Counted from the stretch's first letter, positions 43,097 through 52,205 are shown. The stretch: DNA of 64,000 nt from an uncultured Acetatifactor sp. (GCA_910585805.1 CAJUFB010000003.1:49360-113359); one strand, 5' to 3'. Numbers and translations: made by a program. The notes: generated by a model from the letters alone, not told the origin.

Positions 43097-43363
43097 TTAA
43101 TCTTCTTCGATCACCTGAATTTCCAGATAGTCAAAGTCAATGCTTTCTATAAAATTGTCCTGTGTAAACCGTACCTTGCTGTGACGCTTAAAGTCGGATA
43201 TGGTTTTGTCCAGCCACACGGGCCGTCCCAGGTCAAACTGGCTGCATACTTCATCCAGTGCATGGAAGACCTTGTGGGTCCGGGTGTCGGAGCTGCCGTC
43301 TTTGATGCAGGTGTCCTGCAGCATATGATTGTCTTTAAAAGTTCTTGCCCATAATCGAAACAT
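43097..43363 (-). CDS. Small conserved protein of unknown function
   Basis: 88 residues beginning MFRLWARTFKDNHML and ending FDYLEIQVIEED; contains HALDEVCSQFDLGRPVWLD and KRHSKVRFTQDNFIE. No membrane segment. Compact acidic-aromatic protein that looks well conserved in composition, but I cannot name a family. Start supported by AGGACATTTATT on the minus strand. The frame stays open upstream through the tandem palindrome; that part is not considered coding. Confidence 0.7.
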   Translation of the reverse strand: MFRLWARTFKDNHMLQDTCIKDGSSDTRTHKVFHALDEVCSQFDLGRPVWLDKTISDFKRHSKVRFTQDNFIESIDFDYLEIQVIEED

Positions 43364-43376
43364 AATAAATGTCCTA

Positions 43377-43608
43377 TTCCAGTTCCGCAGCTGCCACGCC
43401 TGTACCCGGGTAAGGCAGAGGATTATCGTCCGCGAAGGGACTGCGTCCGAAAATCCTCTGGGGTACAGGCGTGGCAGCTGCTGTTTCCAGTTCCGCAGCT
43501 GCCACGCCTGTACCCAGGAGGGGCAGAGGATTATCGTCCGCGAAGGGATTGCGTCCGAAAATCCTCTGGGGTACAATCGTGGCAGCTGCTGTTTCCAGTT
43601 CCGCAGAT
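43377..43608. repeat. Tandemly duplicated 108-bp large palindrome
   Basis: Two units (43377-43484 and 43485-43592) plus a 16-bp start of a third (43593-43608), each beginning TTCCAGTTCCGCAG. Each unit is a long hairpin: CAGCTGCCACGCCTGTACCC against GGGTACAGGCGTGGCAGCTG, with an inner CAGAGGATT/AATCCTCTG stem and a loop containing CGTCCGCGAAGGGA. The units differ at only a few positions. Solo repeat B end follows directly at 43609. Confidence 0.92.
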
Positions 43609-43624
43609 TAAGGAAGTGTCTACA
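43609..43624 (+). repeat. Solo repeat B end
   Basis: TTAAGGAAGTGTCTAC, identical over 14 bp to the solo end at 25498. A possible poor partner (GCACTTCCTG) lies at 43662-43671. Confidence 0.4.
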
Positions 43625-43807
43625 TACATGGTACTCGATTCTGGCCGTAAATGCAAGCCGCACTTCCTGTTTGGCAAAAAAGGATTAATTTTTTACGAAT
43701 TCGGTACATTTATAGGATTGTTTATGCTATAATGATTATGTTTGACGGCCTCACCTGTATCGGAAATCCGGCGGATGGAAAAAAGGGCCTGTTTAAAAGG
43801 AGTTAAT

Positions 43808-44452
43808 ATGGAACTGAGAGAAGGTAACGGAGAGGGGATTGACAGTTGGAAAGAAGTAACTCTGATATATAATGCTGCACTCAAGATGATCACGACGAAG
43901 ATGGAGATCCTGAATGATGAATTTCAGCATGTACATCGTTATAATCCCATTGAACATATCAAGGCCCGCATCAAGACTCCTGAGAGCATTGTGAAGAAAT
44001 TAAAGCGGGACGGGCATGAATCGACCATTGACAATATGATCAAACACATAAACGATATTGCGGGGATACGGGTTATCTGCTCTTTTACGTCCGACATATA
44101 CAGGATTGCGGATATGATCAGCGAGCAGCGGGATATCAGGGTGATCGCGGTGAAGGACTATATCACCTTTCCGAAATCCAGCGGCTATAAAAGCTATCAT
44201 ATGATCGTGACAGTGCCGGTGTACCTGTCGGACAGGACGGTGGATACCAAGGTGGAGATACAGATCCGGACGGTGGCAATGGATTTCTGGGCCAGCCTGG
44301 AACACAAGATCCACTATAAATTTGAAGGGGATGCGCCGGAGCACATCAGGACAGAGCTGATCGAATGTGCCAAGATGGTATCCGACCTGGATGCCAGAAT
44401 GCTGAAACTGAATGAAGAACTTATTGCGATTGCTCATGAGCGTATGTTATAA
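43808..44452 (+). CDS. Small alarmone synthetase (RelA/SpoT domain, RelQ/YjbM-like)
   Basis: 214 residues, only a (p)ppGpp synthetase domain, without HD hydrolase or TGS domains. Motifs: HIKARIKTPESIVKKLKRDG, GIRVICSFTSDIY, KSSGYKSYH, VEIQIRTVAMDFWASLEHK. It pyrophosphorylates GDP/GTP using ATP. Start follows AAAAGGAGTTAAT. A candidate -10 TATAAT is at 43730-43735. The preceding 200 bp hold the tandem palindrome. Confidence 0.93.
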   Translation: MELREGNGEGIDSWKEVTLIYNAALKMITTKMEILNDEFQHVHRYNPIEHIKARIKTPESIVKKLKRDGHESTIDNMIKHINDIAGIRVICSFTSDIYRIADMISEQRDIRVIAVKDYITFPKSSGYKSYHMIVTVPVYLSDRTVDTKVEIQIRTVAMDFWASLEHKIHYKFEGDAPEHIRTELIECAKMVSDLDARMLKLNEELIAIAHERML

Positions 44453-44466
44453 TCATGAAGCAGAGA

Positions 44467-44538
44467 TAAGGAAATGTCTCCGAATAACCTGTGCATGGAA
44501 TACGCAGGGCACAGAAGGGATTCTGCGGCAGTTCCTGA
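44467..44538 (+). repeat. Repeat B copy after the alarmone synthetase gene
   Basis: TAAGGAAATGTCTCCGAATA at 44467-44486 with ACCTGTGCA following; the inverted partner GGCACAG...TTCTGCGGCAGTTCCTGA is at 44508-44538. About 72 bp, shorter than other copies. Lies 14 bp after the stop codon. Confidence 0.7.
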
Positions 44539-44581
44539 GGAAGTGACCACATCCAGCACACAAGAGCCGGGAGGAAAAGGA

Positions 44582-45217
44582 ATGGATCTATTTATGGACA
44601 GGCTGTCTCAGAAGACGACGGCGCAGGAAATCATCAAGGCAAACACGGCAGCAGACGTGGAGGAACTGAATAAATGGAAGAAACAGGCTGTCGATTACGG
44701 TGAATGTCTGGCGAAGATGCATAAGCTGGTAGACGAAGGTCTGACAAAGCTGGCATGCAGTCAGGTAGAGACGGTGGCGCTGGGTGATCTGGTGGAGGAA
44801 AACGCAGAGGAGATCAGGAAGCTTCAGCGGGATACGGAGAGCCTTAAGACGCTTCTGGAGCAGCTGCGGGAACAGGTTGACAGCATGGGCAGCTCAGTCG
44901 CCGGACAGCTGGAAGCCGTTTCCCGGTCCATGGAAGAAAAGAAGACAGCAGAGCCGTCAGCAGAACTTCTGGAAAGACTGGACGTGATGGAGGAGAATGT
45001 ACACAAGGAGTGTGTGAAAGTATACCGAAATGTGCAGGCAGTCCTGGTAGAGGAGAGCGGCAAGCAGGGAGCTGATATTGACAGGACAAAGTCTCACGTA
45101 AAGAGTATGAAGAAAAAGGTGGCAGCCATATTGGTCATTGCTGTCCTGGGGATGCTGTTCGGCCTGGCAGGTGTGGTGATCCAGGTGCTGAGCATGCTGA
45201 ATATTCTGGTATTTTAG
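44582..45217 (+). CDS. Coiled-coil protein with C-terminal membrane anchor
   Basis: 211 residues. Residues about 40-160 are heptad-rich (VEENAEEIRKLQRDTESLKT, LLEQLREQVDSM), and residues about 180-208 form one hydrophobic helix, so it is a tail-anchored cytoplasmic coiled coil. Start follows GGGAGGAAAAGG; an open frame upstream runs into the repeat and is not coding. No family recognised. Confidence 0.72.
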   Translation: MDLFMDRLSQKTTAQEIIKANTAADVEELNKWKKQAVDYGECLAKMHKLVDEGLTKLACSQVETVALGDLVEENAEEIRKLQRDTESLKTLLEQLREQVDSMGSSVAGQLEAVSRSMEEKKTAEPSAELLERLDVMEENVHKECVKVYRNVQAVLVEESGKQGADIDRTKSHVKSMKKKVAAILVIAVLGMLFGLAGVVIQVLSMLNILVF

Positions 45218-45370
45218 GCACCTGACGATGTGTTCCCACGCAGCCTGGCATGTCCCCGTTTCCGGTTTGTGGGGGCGGGAACCGCGGGGGAATGAAAAAT
45301 GTGCGGTCTTGATCCCGGGCCTGTCCGGAAACGGGTGAAAAGCAGATGAAAAGAAGGATGGGCAGAGAAT

Positions 45371-45934
45371 ATGGCGAAAGAAATCTGGAAACCGGGCAAT
45401 ATGCTTTACCCTTTGCCGGTGGTGCTGGTGAGTGTGGCTGATGTGAATGGCAGATACAATCTGTTTACCGTGGCATGGGCAGGGACGGTGTGTACCAGTC
45501 CGCCCATGGTCAGCATTTCGGTTCGGCCGGAGCGGTATTCCTATCCAATATTGCGGGAGACGGGCGAATTTGTGATCAATCTGACCACCAGAAAACTGGC
45601 CTGTGCCACGGATTACTGCGGAGTGAAAAGCGGCAGGGATGTGGACAAGTTCCGGGAGCTGGGGCTGACGCCGCTTCCGGGGAGCAAAGTCCGGGCGCCT
45701 CTTCTGGGGGAGAGTCCGGTCAATATTGAATGTAAGGTAGTTCAGATGTTGCCGCTTGGATCACATCACATGTTCCTGGCGGAGGTGGCCGCGGTTCATG
45801 CGGAGGATAAATATATGGATGAACGGCGTAAGTTTCATCTGGAGAAAGCAGAGCCAGTTGTCTATTCCCATGGCGCTTATTTTGTGTGCGGGGAGCAGCT
45901 GGGCACCTTTGGATACAGTGTGAAGAAGCATTGA
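45371..45934 (+). CDS. Flavin reductase domain protein (FMN-binding split barrel)
   Basis: 187 residues. Starts MAKEIWKPGNMLYPLPVVLV; family motifs NLFTVAWAGTVCTSPPMVSI, RPERYSYPIL, GEFVINL and CKVVQMLPLGSHHMFLAEV. Binds FMN; clostridial members may act as flavoredoxins or reductases with unknown partners. Length normal. Confidence 0.88.
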   Translation: MAKEIWKPGNMLYPLPVVLVSVADVNGRYNLFTVAWAGTVCTSPPMVSISVRPERYSYPILRETGEFVINLTTRKLACATDYCGVKSGRDVDKFRELGLTPLPGSKVRAPLLGESPVNIECKVVQMLPLGSHHMFLAEVAAVHAEDKYMDERRKFHLEKAEPVVYSHGAYFVCGEQLGTFGYSVKKH

Positions 45935-46258
45935 TCTGCCGGAGGCAGTTTACCCTGTTGCGCGCGCTTTTTAAACGCCGCCTGTGATACAGTCATGCTG
46001 CCATTTCAGGAACCGTGAGCATGGTGCCGGAAGAGGGCCGTGATGTATAAAACGGGTCAGTCAGGGTATAATACAGGACAGGGATTCCCTTTACGGCAGG
46101 TGTGTTATGCGAAACGACATTTCCTTTTTGGCCTGGATGCTTTGCAGGTATGGAGAGTGTATGTTTTCCAGGCGGTCAGCAGTACAACTGTTGCAGCTTC
46201 TTTGGGAAAAGCCCTTCCGGTATAGCTTCGGGAGGTATAAATCAGAATTGGAAGACTT
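45935..46258. other. Spacer with candidate promoter
   Basis: 324 bp without a recognised gene. GGGTATAAT at 46065-46073 is an extended -10 candidate for the endopeptidase gene; no good -35 box is seen. Confidence 0.4.
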
Positions 46259-47833
46259 ATGAAAAAGAAAAAAAGTAATCATAAAAAGTACAAATTTACA
46301 TATATTAAAGCTACGTTGGGCACCCTCTTTTTAGGAGTTCTTTTACTGAAGGGGTATACTCCTTTTGTACCGACAGGAGAGAATTTTTTCCATATCAGCG
46401 TGAATGGCCGGGATGTGGGTACGCTGGGGGATAAGGCCCGAATAGAAGAGCTGCTTCTGCAGGCACGGAAAAATGTGGCGGCGCTCAGCGACGAACTGGT
46501 ATTCATGGAGACGGATATGGTGGTTACGGGAGAGGAGGTGCTCTGGGGTGAGACGGACAGGGAAGAGGACGTCGTCCGGAAGATGGAGGAGGCTCTGAAG
46601 AGCACCATCCGGGAGACATTGCACCGTTCCTACACCCTGAAGATCAATGAGTATACGATCAATCTCGCCAGCATGGAAGAGGTGAGACAGCTCTTGCAGG
46701 CCGCGTTGGACAAGTATGGCAATGACGGAACGTTTGCCGTGGAATTAAAGGGAGAGGAACAGCGGGAATTCAGCGTTCTAACGGCCAGCGTGGCGGATAC
46801 CCGCCTTCAGGGGGGAGAAGATCGGTATTTGGGCATGGAAAGCGGCGTCCAGAGCTTTTTTACAGGGATCACTGGAGAAACCGAGACGGCGGAGCGAGCG
46901 GATTTTTCAGATTATGAGCTGGGCATACAGACCATGGAGTTTGCGGAGGATGTGGAGATCGTGGAGGTATATCTGCCGGAAAGCCGGCTGACCTCCCTGG
47001 AAGATGCCGTCAATCTGGTCATTATGGAGCAGGAGACTCCCGGCATTTACGAGGTGGTGTCAGGTGATACCCTCTCTGAGATATCCATCAAGGTGAATAT
47101 TCCCATGGATGCCATCATTGCCATGAACGATTCCCTGGAGGACGAGAATTCCATGCTTCATATAGGGGATGAACTGCTGATCACGGTTCCGGAACCGGAA
47201 TTGTCCGTGACCAGGGTGGAGACGGAGTACTACGAGGAGATATATGACGCAGATGTCATTTATATTGACAATGACAGCTGGTATACCACGGATATGGTGG
47301 TGCGGCAGCAGCCTTCCGCTGGATTCCGGAAGGTGATCGCGAATGTGGCCTATGTGAACGATAAGGAGGTGGGAAGGGAACTTCTCAGGGAAGAAGTGGT
47401 TATGGAAGCCGTGGCCAAGATTGTGGAGCGGGGGACGAAGATCCCGCCTACGTATATCAAACCGATCTCCGGAGGAAGGTTAAGCTCCGGTTTCGGCAGA
47501 CGTTCTGCGCCCACCAAAGGGGCCAGCTCCTATCATAAAGGCATCGACTGGGCCACGCCTACGGGGACGGCGGTCTATGCGTCCTGCGGCGGCACGGTGT
47601 CCAAAGCCGGCTGGGGAAGCGGTTACGGCTATGTGGTTTATATTGAGCATGAGGACGGCAGACAGACCAGATACGGACATTTGAGCAAAGTACTGGTATC
47701 GGTTGGGCAGAAGGTAAAGCAGGGGGAAAGAATCGCTCTCAGCGGTAATACCGGCGTCACTACAGGCCCTCATGTACACTTTGAGATTTTGATAAACGGT
47801 GTTCAGGTAGACCCGCAGAAATATCTGGATTAG
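46259..47833 (+). CDS. Membrane-anchored LysM / G5-like / M23 endopeptidase
   Basis: 524 residues. A Lys-rich N-terminus then one hydrophobic helix (ATLGTLFLGVLLLKGYTPF) anchors or exports it. A ~200-residue region of unknown fold is followed by a LysM domain (YEVVSGDTLSEISIKVNIP, about 264-311), a G5-like segment (about 315-395) and a C-terminal M23 peptidase with HKGID (metal His and Asp), RYGHLS and HVHFEI. The metal ligands are complete, so it should cut peptide cross-links in the wall. Similar to DipM/SpoIIQ-like remodelling enzymes. Next to murA. Confidence 0.9.
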   Translation: MKKKKSNHKKYKFTYIKATLGTLFLGVLLLKGYTPFVPTGENFFHISVNGRDVGTLGDKARIEELLLQARKNVAALSDELVFMETDMVVTGEEVLWGETDREEDVVRKMEEALKSTIRETLHRSYTLKINEYTINLASMEEVRQLLQAALDKYGNDGTFAVELKGEEQREFSVLTASVADTRLQGGEDRYLGMESGVQSFFTGITGETETAERADFSDYELGIQTMEFAEDVEIVEVYLPESRLTSLEDAVNLVIMEQETPGIYEVVSGDTLSEISIKVNIPMDAIIAMNDSLEDENSMLHIGDELLITVPEPELSVTRVETEYYEEIYDADVIYIDNDSWYTTDMVVRQQPSAGFRKVIANVAYVNDKEVGRELLREEVVMEAVAKIVERGTKIPPTYIKPISGGRLSSGFGRRSAPTKGASSYHKGIDWATPTGTAVYASCGGTVSKAGWGSGYGYVVYIEHEDGRQTRYGHLSKVLVSVGQKVKQGERIALSGNTGVTTGPHVHFEILINGVQVDPQKYLD

Positions 47834-47935
47834 GACCTTAGAATATATGTTCTGTTTACAAAAGAGAGAAAATATGGTAACATGGCTTTTATTGAAAAAA
47901 GGACGGGACAGGATCCCGGAGCAGAGGAAAATCGA

Positions 47936-49231
47936 ATGGAACAGTATGTGATCAAGGGCGGGAATCCGCTGGTAGGGGATGTGGAGATAGCGGGTGCCAA
48001 GAATGCGGCGCTTCCGATCTTTGCAGCGGCGACCATGACGGACGAGACCGTATATATAGATAATATTCCTGATGTACGTGATATCGATGTGATGCTGGGC
48101 GCATTGAGCAGCACCGGCGTGATGGTGAAGAAGGTCAGCCGGCACAAGGTTATGATCAACGGGGGGCATATCCACAACCTGACAGTGGACAGCGAAGGCT
48201 GTAAAAAGATCAGGGGTTCTTATTATCTGTTGGGGGCTTTCCTGGGAAAGTATAAATGCGCCGAGGTGGTGCTTCCGGGGGGCTGCGATATCGGAAGCAG
48301 AGCCGTAGACCAGCATTTAAAGGGTTTTCGCGCGCTGGGGGCGGAGGTTATCATTGAGCACGGTCTGATCAAGGCGAAAGCGGAGCATCTGCGGGGAAGC
48401 CATATTTATATGGATAAGGTCAGCGTGGGCGCCACGATCAATGTCATGATGGCCGCCACCCTGGCGGAGGGGATGACGATCATCGAGAACTGCGCGAAGG
48501 AACCCCATGTAGTGGATGTGGCCAGTTTCCTGAACAGCTGCGGAGCCAATGTAAAAGGCGCCGGAACGGATGTCATCAGGATCCGTGGGGTGGCGAAGCT
48601 TCACGGCACAGAATATACGATTATTCCTGATCAGATAGAAGCGGGCACCTTCATGTTCGCAGCTGCGGTGACCAAGGGGGATGTAACGGTGAAAAATGTG
48701 ATCCCCAAGCATCTGGAATCCATTACGGCGAAACTTCTCGAGATCGGATGTGAGGTGGAAGAGGCGGATGAATGTATCCGGGTGGTGGCGGCCAAGCCGC
48801 CCATGCATACCCAGGTGAGGACGCTTCCCTATCCCGGGTTTCCTACGGATATGCAGCCTCAGATCACGGTGGCCCTTGCTCTGGCCAGGGGAACCAGTAT
48901 TGTGACGGAGAGCATCTTTGAGAACCGTTTTAAATATGTAGAAGAACTGGTCCGCATGGGCGCCGATATCAAGGTGGAAGGCGGCGACACCGCCATCATC
49001 GACGGCGTGTCCAGATATACCGGTGCCAGCATTACGGTACCTGACCTGCGCGGGGGAGCGGCGCTTGTGATAGCGGCTCTGGCGGCAGAGGGCTTTACCA
49101 CAGTGGACAATATCAAGTATGTGGAAAGAGGCTACGAGGATTTCCATATCAAGCTTCAGGGACTTGGAGCTCAGATCGAACTGGTGGAGACGGATAAGGA
49201 GATTCAGAAGTTCAAGCTGAAGGTAAGCTGA
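47936..49231 (+). CDS. murA: UDP-N-acetylglucosamine 1-carboxyvinyltransferase
   Basis: Transfers enolpyruvate from PEP to UDP-GlcNAc, first step of peptidoglycan synthesis and the fosfomycin target. NAALPIFAAATM near residue 23, the catalytic Cys near residue 117 in VVLPGGCDIGSRAVDQH (sensitive form), and LRGGAALVIAALAAEG at the C-terminus. 431 residues. Start after AGAGGAAAATCG; an upstream in-frame Met at 47882 is less likely. Firmicutes usually have two copies; which one this is cannot be told. Confidence 0.95.
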   Translation: MEQYVIKGGNPLVGDVEIAGAKNAALPIFAAATMTDETVYIDNIPDVRDIDVMLGALSSTGVMVKKVSRHKVMINGGHIHNLTVDSEGCKKIRGSYYLLGAFLGKYKCAEVVLPGGCDIGSRAVDQHLKGFRALGAEVIIEHGLIKAKAEHLRGSHIYMDKVSVGATINVMMAATLAEGMTIIENCAKEPHVVDVASFLNSCGANVKGAGTDVIRIRGVAKLHGTEYTIIPDQIEAGTFMFAAAVTKGDVTVKNVIPKHLESITAKLLEIGCEVEEADECIRVVAAKPPMHTQVRTLPYPGFPTDMQPQITVALALARGTSIVTESIFENRFKYVEELVRMGADIKVEGGDTAIIDGVSRYTGASITVPDLRGGAALVIAALAAEGFTTVDNIKYVERGYEDFHIKLQGLGAQIELVETDKEIQKFKLKVS

Positions 49232-49255
49232 AAACAGGATCTTGCTGCGAAGAAG

Positions 49256-49291
49256 GGGCCTTGTTACCGCCTGGTAACGGGGTCGTTTTTT
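49256..49291 (+). terminator. Rho-independent terminator after murA
   Basis: GGCCTTGTTACC, short loop, GGTAACGGGGTC, then TTTTTT: separates murA from the pilus-like operon. Confidence 0.88.
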
Positions 49292-49298
49292 GTGTACC

Positions 49299-49327
49299 TT
49301 GACATTGATATGAAAATGGGGTATGAT
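49299..49327 (+). promoter_or_regulatory. Promoter of the lipoprotein/pilus-like operon
   Basis: TTGACA (49299-49304), 17-bp spacer, TATGAT (49322-49327): a near-consensus housekeeping promoter about 90 bp upstream of the lipoprotein gene. Confidence 0.82.
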
Positions 49328-49424
49328 TAAAAAAATTAAGTAAGTACCCGGATGCCGGAAAGATTTGCGGATAGCGGATAGTTTTTGGGCCATGTGGGAA
49401 GCATGGAGAGGTGGTGAGAAGTCT

Positions 49425-50486
49425 ATGCGGCGTAAAGCAAGCCTGCGTCTTGTGCCGGTGTTGCTGTCGTTTGCATGCCTGTTTGGGTGCGGCAGCGGAG
49501 ACCCGGAGAGAAATATGGAAACAGCCAGGGAGACGGAGTCCCGGCAGACACAGACAGACACTGAAAAACAGACGGGAGAGGGCACGGCGGCGCAGGTTCA
49601 GTCGTCAGGCAGCGCCCAGAAAGTAACCGGATCCCGGGAACCGGAGGAGGATTTTGAGCCTTATCAGGCGCCTGAGTTTGCCGATTCCGTCTTTCATGCG
49701 GATCTGGCGGAGGGCGGGGGCGATGTCCTGCTGGATCTGTCCGATGCCAGTCTGGGATATGGAGCTGTCTCGGCGAAAGCGGATTCCAGAGTCAAGCTGC
49801 AGATCACGACAGAAGGAGCCAATGATCCCAAATATACATACGATGTTCCCACGGACGGCACGCCGATTATTTTTCCGCTTACAGGCGGGGACGGGAAGTA
49901 TACCTTTTTTGTGGGGGTAAATACGACAGATACAAAGTATGCCGAGCTTTATAAAACGGAGTGTGAGGTAAAGCTGCAGGACGAATTCCAGCCTTTTCTC
50001 CGGCCCAGCGTATATGTGAATTACAGCAAAGATTCCCAGTGCGTCCGCAAGGCCGCGGAGCTGGCTGCGACTGCGGAAACCGCCCTTGATGTAGTGGAAG
50101 CGGTATATGAATATGTCTGCGACAATGTTGCTTATGACAGAGAGCTGGCCGCTCAGGTACAGGCCAAGAGCAAGACCGGCTATGTGCCGGATCTGGATCA
50201 GGTACTGAGCAGCAAAAAGGGAATCTGCTTTGACTATGCCTCCCTTGCGGCCGCCATGCTCCGCAGCCAGGGGATTCCCACCAAGATGGTATTCGGTGAC
50301 GTGTCTCCCGACGATGTCTATCATGCATGGAATATGTTTTACACGGAACAGACCGGTTGGGTGAGTGTCCATTTTCAGGTGAGAACCGGTGACTGGAACC
50401 GCCTGGATCTGACTTTTTCCGCCAACGGAGCGGATAATACTTTTATCGGGGACGGCAGCAATTATCTGGATAAGTATTACTATTGA
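49425..50486 (+). CDS. Transglutaminase-like lipoprotein
   Basis: 353 residues. Signal peptide with lipobox (LLSFACLFGC, Cys near residue 23), then a Thr/Gln/Glu-rich low-complexity spacer, a beta-rich domain (about 80-195), and a C-terminal transglutaminase-like domain with Cys near 268 (KGICFDYASLAAAML), His near 300 (VYHAWNMFY) and Asp in RLDLTF. The catalytic triad is complete. It would act on the outer face of the membrane. Start after AGAGGTGGTGAG. First gene after the promoter of the pilus-like operon. Confidence 0.88.
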   Translation: MRRKASLRLVPVLLSFACLFGCGSGDPERNMETARETESRQTQTDTEKQTGEGTAAQVQSSGSAQKVTGSREPEEDFEPYQAPEFADSVFHADLAEGGGDVLLDLSDASLGYGAVSAKADSRVKLQITTEGANDPKYTYDVPTDGTPIIFPLTGGDGKYTFFVGVNTTDTKYAELYKTECEVKLQDEFQPFLRPSVYVNYSKDSQCVRKAAELAATAETALDVVEAVYEYVCDNVAYDRELAAQVQAKSKTGYVPDLDQVLSSKKGICFDYASLAAAMLRSQGIPTKMVFGDVSPDDVYHAWNMFYTEQTGWVSVHFQVRTGDWNRLDLTFSANGADNTFIGDGSNYLDKYYY

Positions 50487-50624
50487 CGGAATTCCGTCTG
50501 CCACAGGCCACATAGCCGATGTAAAGCTGTCTATATGGCACAGGAAGCGGCAAATGAGCAGGCTCACGGGCATCATGACGGTATGACCGTGAACAGGGGC
50601 GGTTTTTCGGTTTGGAGGGAAGAT

Positions 50625-51668
50625 ATGAGAGGTAGGAAACTGGAGAGTTTGGGGGTCAGCGCGTTCTGCGAGAGCATGGCCATGATGGTGCAGTCCGGGA
50701 TCCAGATGGATGAGGCGGTGGCGCTCCTGCGATCGGGAGGAGAGCAGAGGGGATGCCTGGAAGAAGGACTTGTAGTCATGCAGGCGGAGACGGAGGCAGG
50801 AAAAGGGCTGTCCGCAGCCATGGAAGCGTCGGGGATCTTTCCGGAATATGCCATTCGGATGGTGGCTGCGGGAGAGAGTGCCGGACGGCTGGAGGATGTG
50901 CTGTTTCAGCTGGCGCGGTATTATGCGGATCAGAAGACGATGCGGGATAAACTGAAGAATTCGGTGCTGTACCCTGTGGCGATGCTGGTGATCATCATTG
51001 CGGTGCTGGTTGTTATGCTGACCATGGTGCTTCCCGCTTTTACGGATGTGTATGACAGACTGACGGGCAGTCTGGCTGTCTCTTCCTATGCATATGTAAA
51101 GTGGGCGTATGCGTTGTGCTGGGCGGCATTGGCAGTGATGCTGGTGCTGGCGGCGGCTCTTGTGGCAGGATTCCTTTTGTGGAACAGTAAGAAGCGCGGC
51201 GTGATAGAAGGCATACTGGGAAAGATCCCGGTCTGTGCCGCCATACTGGACAGCCTGGGAATGTATCGTTTTACGGCGGCATTGTCTACTTTTCTCGCAA
51301 GCGGGGAGATGCAGGACATTGCGGTGGCGGAGAGTGTGAAGATGACCTCCTGCAGGCCGGTGGAGGAGAAGGTGAACCGCTGCGCGGGACGCATGAGCCA
51401 GGGACATGGCATTGCCCAGGCCGCATATGACGAGGGGCTGTTTGAGCCGGTTTACGGAAGGATGCTTCTGGCAGGGGAGCGCAGCGGCAACCTGGAATCG
51501 GTGCTCAGGAAGCTGACGGATCTGCTGGCGGAGCATTGCTCCAGTCTGGTGGAGCGGCTGGTGGGAGTCGTGGACCCTGTATTGTCAGGTATTCTGATGC
51601 TGACGGTGGGATTGTCTCTGCTGAGCATCATGCTGCCTCTGATCGGTATGATGAATTCCATAGGATAG
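50625..51668 (+). CDS. Type II secretion / type IV pilus inner-membrane platform protein (GspF/PilC)
   Basis: 347 residues with the duplicated T2SSF domain: first half ESLGVSAFCESMAMMVQSGI through FPEYAIRMVAAGESAGRLED, second half FTAALSTFLASGEMQDIAV through GRMLLAGERSGNLESVL, with three hydrophobic helices. It forms the platform that couples the ATPase to pilin assembly. ATG 50625 is preferred because GGAGGGAAGAT precedes it; the longer frame from 50535 has no SD. First of a row of pilus-like genes. Confidence 0.9.
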   Translation: MRGRKLESLGVSAFCESMAMMVQSGIQMDEAVALLRSGGEQRGCLEEGLVVMQAETEAGKGLSAAMEASGIFPEYAIRMVAAGESAGRLEDVLFQLARYYADQKTMRDKLKNSVLYPVAMLVIIIAVLVVMLTMVLPAFTDVYDRLTGSLAVSSYAYVKWAYALCWAALAVMLVLAAALVAGFLLWNSKKRGVIEGILGKIPVCAAILDSLGMYRFTAALSTFLASGEMQDIAVAESVKMTSCRPVEEKVNRCAGRMSQGHGIAQAAYDEGLFEPVYGRMLLAGERSGNLESVLRKLTDLLAEHCSSLVERLVGVVDPVLSGILMLTVGLSLLSIMLPLIGMMNSIG

Positions 51669-51693
51669 AGCGCGGGTGGCTGGCAGATCAGGA

Positions 51694-51795
51694 TATACTG
51701 CAGACTGCCAGGATTTACAGTGATGCCTCCGGGAAAATACCTGGCTGGCGGTCTGCAGTCGGGTTGTACTGCAAATTTAACCGGTACGAAGTATG
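51694..51795 (+). repeat. 102-bp palindromic repeat A, copy 4, inside the pilus-like operon
   Basis: Full 102-bp copy between the platform gene and the next small gene; the last bases are GAAGTATGA rather than GCAGTATA. The central 14-bp stem has one mismatch (GACTGCCAG). Confidence 0.9.
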
Positions 51796-51887
51796 AATGC
51801 CCGCCTGACCTGCGGAAGCAGCAGTCAGAAACGGCAGGGGATAAATGGAAGAACGATAATTTGGATTCGGAATTTCGGAGGAAGGAA

Positions 51888-52205
51888 ATGTATGTTGACA
51901 GGAAGCGCGGTAAGGGCCCCTGGCTGGTCCTGACAGCGGCAGCAATTCTGGCGGTCTTGATTCTGTGGCGGCTGGCGGTGCCGGTTTCAGGCAGGGATAT
52001 GGAGGAGGAAAGCATCGCGGCCATGCGGGAGGCGGTGGAGCGCAGTGCGAGGCAGTGCTATGTGGTGGAGGGGTTCTATCCGCCCAGCCTGGATTATCTG
52101 GTGGAAAATTACGGTCTTCAGATCAACACGGAGGAATTCAGTGTGGTCTATGATATATTTGCATCCAATATAGCGCCTGCCATACAGGTATTGAAACGGA
52201 ACTGA
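51888..52205 (+). CDS. Small one-TM pilus-associated protein 1
   Basis: 105 residues: basic N-terminus, one hydrophobic helix (residues 12-30), then AMREAVERSARQCYVVEGFY and PPSLDYLVENYGLQI, a motif seen in pseudopilin-like proteins of clostridial pilus clusters. It lacks a classical prepilin peptidase site with Glu at +5. Start after TTCGGAGGAAGGAA. Longer upstream frame runs through repeat A. Confidence 0.7.
   Translation: MYVDRKRGKGPWLVLTAAAILAVLILWRLAVPVSGRDMEEESIAAMREAVERSARQCYVVEGFYPPSLDYLVENYGLQINTEEFSVVYDIFASNIAPAIQVLKRN

Noticed and set aside
43364..43663. Long minus-strand frame upstream of the 88-residue gene
   Set aside because: It is open only because the 108-bp repeats are a multiple of three and lack stops; a good start with SD lies at 43363.
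46040..46225. Possible small gene before the M23 peptidase
   Set aside because: No SD, no recognisable composition, overlaps the likely promoter.
51720..51887. N-terminal extension of the first small pilus-like protein
   Set aside because: It translates repeat A; the proper start with GGAGGAAGGAA is at 51888.
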